Source: a virus. Taken from it: a stretch of DNA of 20,581 nt. Under the pieces are notes generated by a model. It did not search any database, was not told the origin of the DNA, and saw nothing but the letters and a program-made list of their open reading frames with translations. Of this stretch, positions 19,640 to 20,581 are shown piece by piece (position 1 is the stretch's first letter; each line of letters begins with the position of its first letter). The stretch spans positions 1 to 20,581 of IMG/VR virus record IMGVR_UViG_3300032893_000303. One strand, given 5' to 3'. Both the position numbers and the translations under genes were made by a program.

Positions 19640-19980
19640 TTCGTGCCTGCCAGTGCTTTCCTTGCTATCTCAATGGGCTGAGTAACTGAGCCGTGCATGA
19701 TTGGATATTCGCTTATTTCTTTAAGCGCCTCCTCAAGCTCTGCGACTCGGGTGGAGTATTTCTCTACGCCGAAACAAAATACATCGAATGCGGAACTTTT
19801 AGCCATAGCTCCATCACAGCCGTACTCACGCCACAGATTTTCAAATACTTCATGCTTCAAAGGTTCTTTCATAACCTCCACCCCTGTATGCTCTGTGAAA
19901 ACCGGCGCAATACCGTTGTCTTGGCAATACTGGTTTGTAGTGTCGATGATTGTTTGTTTTAAAGTTTCTTCGATATTCAT
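19636..19980 (-). CDS. Small acidic helical protein of unknown function
   Basis: This 114-residue protein has a strong site (AGAGGAG) and heads the operon below the promoter at 20010-20038. MNIEETLKQTIIDTTNQYCQDNG leads into a helical region, KHEVFENLWREYGCDGAMAKSSAFDVFCFGVEKYSTRVAELEEALKEI (a coiled stretch near its end), and a short tail GSVTQPIEIARKALAG. The C-terminal AELEEALKE / IARKALAG motifs are shared by many short phage proteins attached to Ea-type genes. Function unknown. Confidence 0.65.
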   Translation of the reverse strand: MNIEETLKQTIIDTTNQYCQDNGIAPVFTEHTGVEVMKEPLKHEVFENLWREYGCDGAMAKSSAFDVFCFGVEKYSTRVAELEEALKEISEYPIMHGSVTQPIEIARKALAGTK

Positions 19981-20009
19981 TTTGCAGCTCCTCTGGTTAA
20001 TGAATGTTT

Positions 20010-20038
20010 ATTATATCAATTTTGATACAAAATAAAAG
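20010..20038 (-). promoter_or_regulatory. Promoter with perfect -10 and dyad operator for the small-gene operon
   Basis: TATAAT (20010-20015 on the minus strand) is followed by the leader of the gene at 19980. The -35 is weak: CTTTTA at 17-nt spacing, or ACTTTT / GACTTT one or two bases further upstream. The dyad TATCAATTTTGATA (20014-20027) overlaps the -10 box by TA, exactly as in the promoter at 14920. A weak -35 with an operator suggests activation or tight repression. Confidence 0.6.
20014..20027. promoter_or_regulatory. Second copy of the TATCAA-N2-TTGATA operator
   Basis: Its arms are identical to those at 14924-14937, with the centre inverted (TT in place of AA), which is the same site read on the other strand. 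Phase relative to the -10 box is the same in both promoters. Confidence 0.65.
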
Positions 20039-20090
20039 TCTTTTTTTATTTATTTTGTGCCTCTATGGTGCAGGGCGATGGGAATAGGTA

Positions 20091-20207
20091 CTACTTTCGT
20101 CTGATTCTTCTGTTTAGCATGAACTCAGAATATCGGTATCCGAGTGGCTTTTTCAGGCGTTTATGGGCTAATCGGTTAACATCTTTGAGCAGGATTGATT
20201 GAAGCAT
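20091..20207 (-). CDS. Very short basic peptide (38 residues)
   Basis: Its ATG follows AGAGGAA by a normal distance and the TAG stop ends a reading frame of MLQSILLKDVNRLAHKRL, then KKPLGYRYSEFMLNRRIRRK. It is strongly basic and helical, compatible with RNA or DNA contact or with binding a host enzyme. It lies in an otherwise empty gap between the genes at 20248 and 19980 and has its own -10-like TATAAT upstream. The only support is site, composition and gap position. Confidence 0.5.
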   Translation of the reverse strand: MLQSILLKDVNRLAHKRLKKPLGYRYSEFMLNRRIRRK

Positions 20208-20234
20208 TGGCAGTTCCTCTGATAATGAGCGTTG

Positions 20235-20240
20235 ATTATA
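20235..20240 (-). promoter_or_regulatory. TATAAT -10 box upstream of the 38-residue gene
   Basis: TATAAT is perfect and lies 28 nt before the start codon of the small basic gene. No good -35 is seen at 16-18 nt (the best is GCTTAT). It may be a weak or activator-dependent promoter. Confidence 0.4.
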
Positions 20241-20247
20241 TCGCAGT

Positions 20248-20481
20248 TTAACGCTTAATAAGCCCGGTCAGTTTAATGGCGTACATTGGCTCTGAATATG
20301 GGTCAAGTACGCTCCAAATCGCTACAAACAGCCCGAATACAGCCTCCGCAGCGTCTAGAACGAACTCTGGCACATACCATCTGGTGTCAATGATTGGCAG
20401 GTCTGGGTCTGTAAAATCGACGTATACCGGCACCCCATGGAGCCATCCATAATGGGTGAAATTGGCCGGTGGCTTGATCAT
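20248..20481 (-). CDS. Small conserved phage protein of unknown function
   Basis: This 77-residue protein starts in an ATGA overlap. MIKPPANFTHYGWLHGVPVYVDF then PDLPIIDTRWYVPEFVLDAAEAVFGLFVAIW (quoted in part as LPIIDTRWYVPEFVL) shows a small beta part and a hydrophobic helix (about 43-58) that could be amphipathic or membrane-adjacent. The HGVPVYVD strand followed by an aromatic helix is frequent in short phage proteins of unknown role. It has no assigned family here. Confidence 0.6.
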   Translation of the reverse strand: MIKPPANFTHYGWLHGVPVYVDFTDPDLPIIDTRWYVPEFVLDAAEAVFGLFVAIWSVLDPYSEPMYAIKLTGLIKR

Positions 20482-20581
20482 TTAAGTCCCATGTCGTCGG
20501 CCATCTGCTCGATAGCTTCGTCACTGAAAATGCGCTTGCCGTTTGCTACTGATTTCACTCGTCGGAGTTCTTCGGTGTATC
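20478..20581 (-). CDS. 3' end of a phage gene cut by the window edge
   Basis: The visible 33 residues read YTEELRRVKSVANGKRIFSD then EAIEQMADDMGLK, ending in a TGA that overlaps the next start by 4 nt (ATGA). The fragment is helical. A hydrophobic-face helix with GKRIFSDEAIEQMADDM is all that can be seen, and no function can be given. Confidence 0.6.
   Translation of the reverse strand, partial: YTEELRRVKSVANGKRIFSDEAIEQMADDMGLK

Overview
The window is part of the genome of a tailed double-stranded DNA phage or prophage (Caudoviricetes). Every gene I can support lies on the minus strand, so transcription runs from high to low coordinates. Shine-Dalgarno sites, the protein families and moderate GC suggest a proteobacterial (beta or gamma) host. 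No integrase, repressor, terminase, portal or tail-tube gene is visible, so lifestyle and tail type cannot be told from this segment.

Reading in the direction of transcription: (1) 20581-16562 is an accessory or early region of small, mostly orphan genes. A promoter with a perfect -10 box and a dyad operator lies at about 20010-20038. Between 19272 and 17513 the small genes are separated by related hairpin-forming intergenic elements that resemble integron attC sites (59-base elements). In several of them the TAA stop codon of the preceding gene lies inside the terminal repeat. (2) 16572-14949 is a tightly overlapped operon. It has at least four small membrane proteins, two of them only 49 and 51 codons long, plus a zinc-ribbon protein and a transglutaminase-like cysteine peptidase. 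(3) At 14948-14438 a second promoter carries the same TATCAA-N2-TTGATA operator. It is followed by a tRNA-like sequence, a small basic protein and a compact structured RNA. (4) 14416-11963 holds small genes and a lysis-type group: a soluble lytic transglycosylase with a signal/anchor segment and a DUF5675-like protein. A 26-bp tandem repeat lies between them.

(5) 11907-7305 encodes appendage proteins: a BppU-like N-terminal domain protein, a short collar-like protein and a 1245-residue modular fibre that unusually starts with a Sec-type signal peptide. Directly after the fibre stop lies an out-of-frame remnant of a second, related fibre C-terminus. (6) 7288-1 is the head module: a helical protein, a Mu-gpF-like minor head protein, a GTA-type spike base with a beta-rich spike or fibre, the HK97-type prohead protease and major capsid protein, a decoration-like protein, then a helical protein, the head-tail connector and the truncated head-closure protein.

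The late genes work together to build an HK97-fold capsid with probable head spikes, its connector stack and host-binding fibres, and to lyse the cell. The most unusual part is the attC-like cassette arrangement in the accessory region. Next come the shared operators, the tRNA-like and structured-RNA elements near 14.4-14.9 kb, and the fibre C-terminus remnant.
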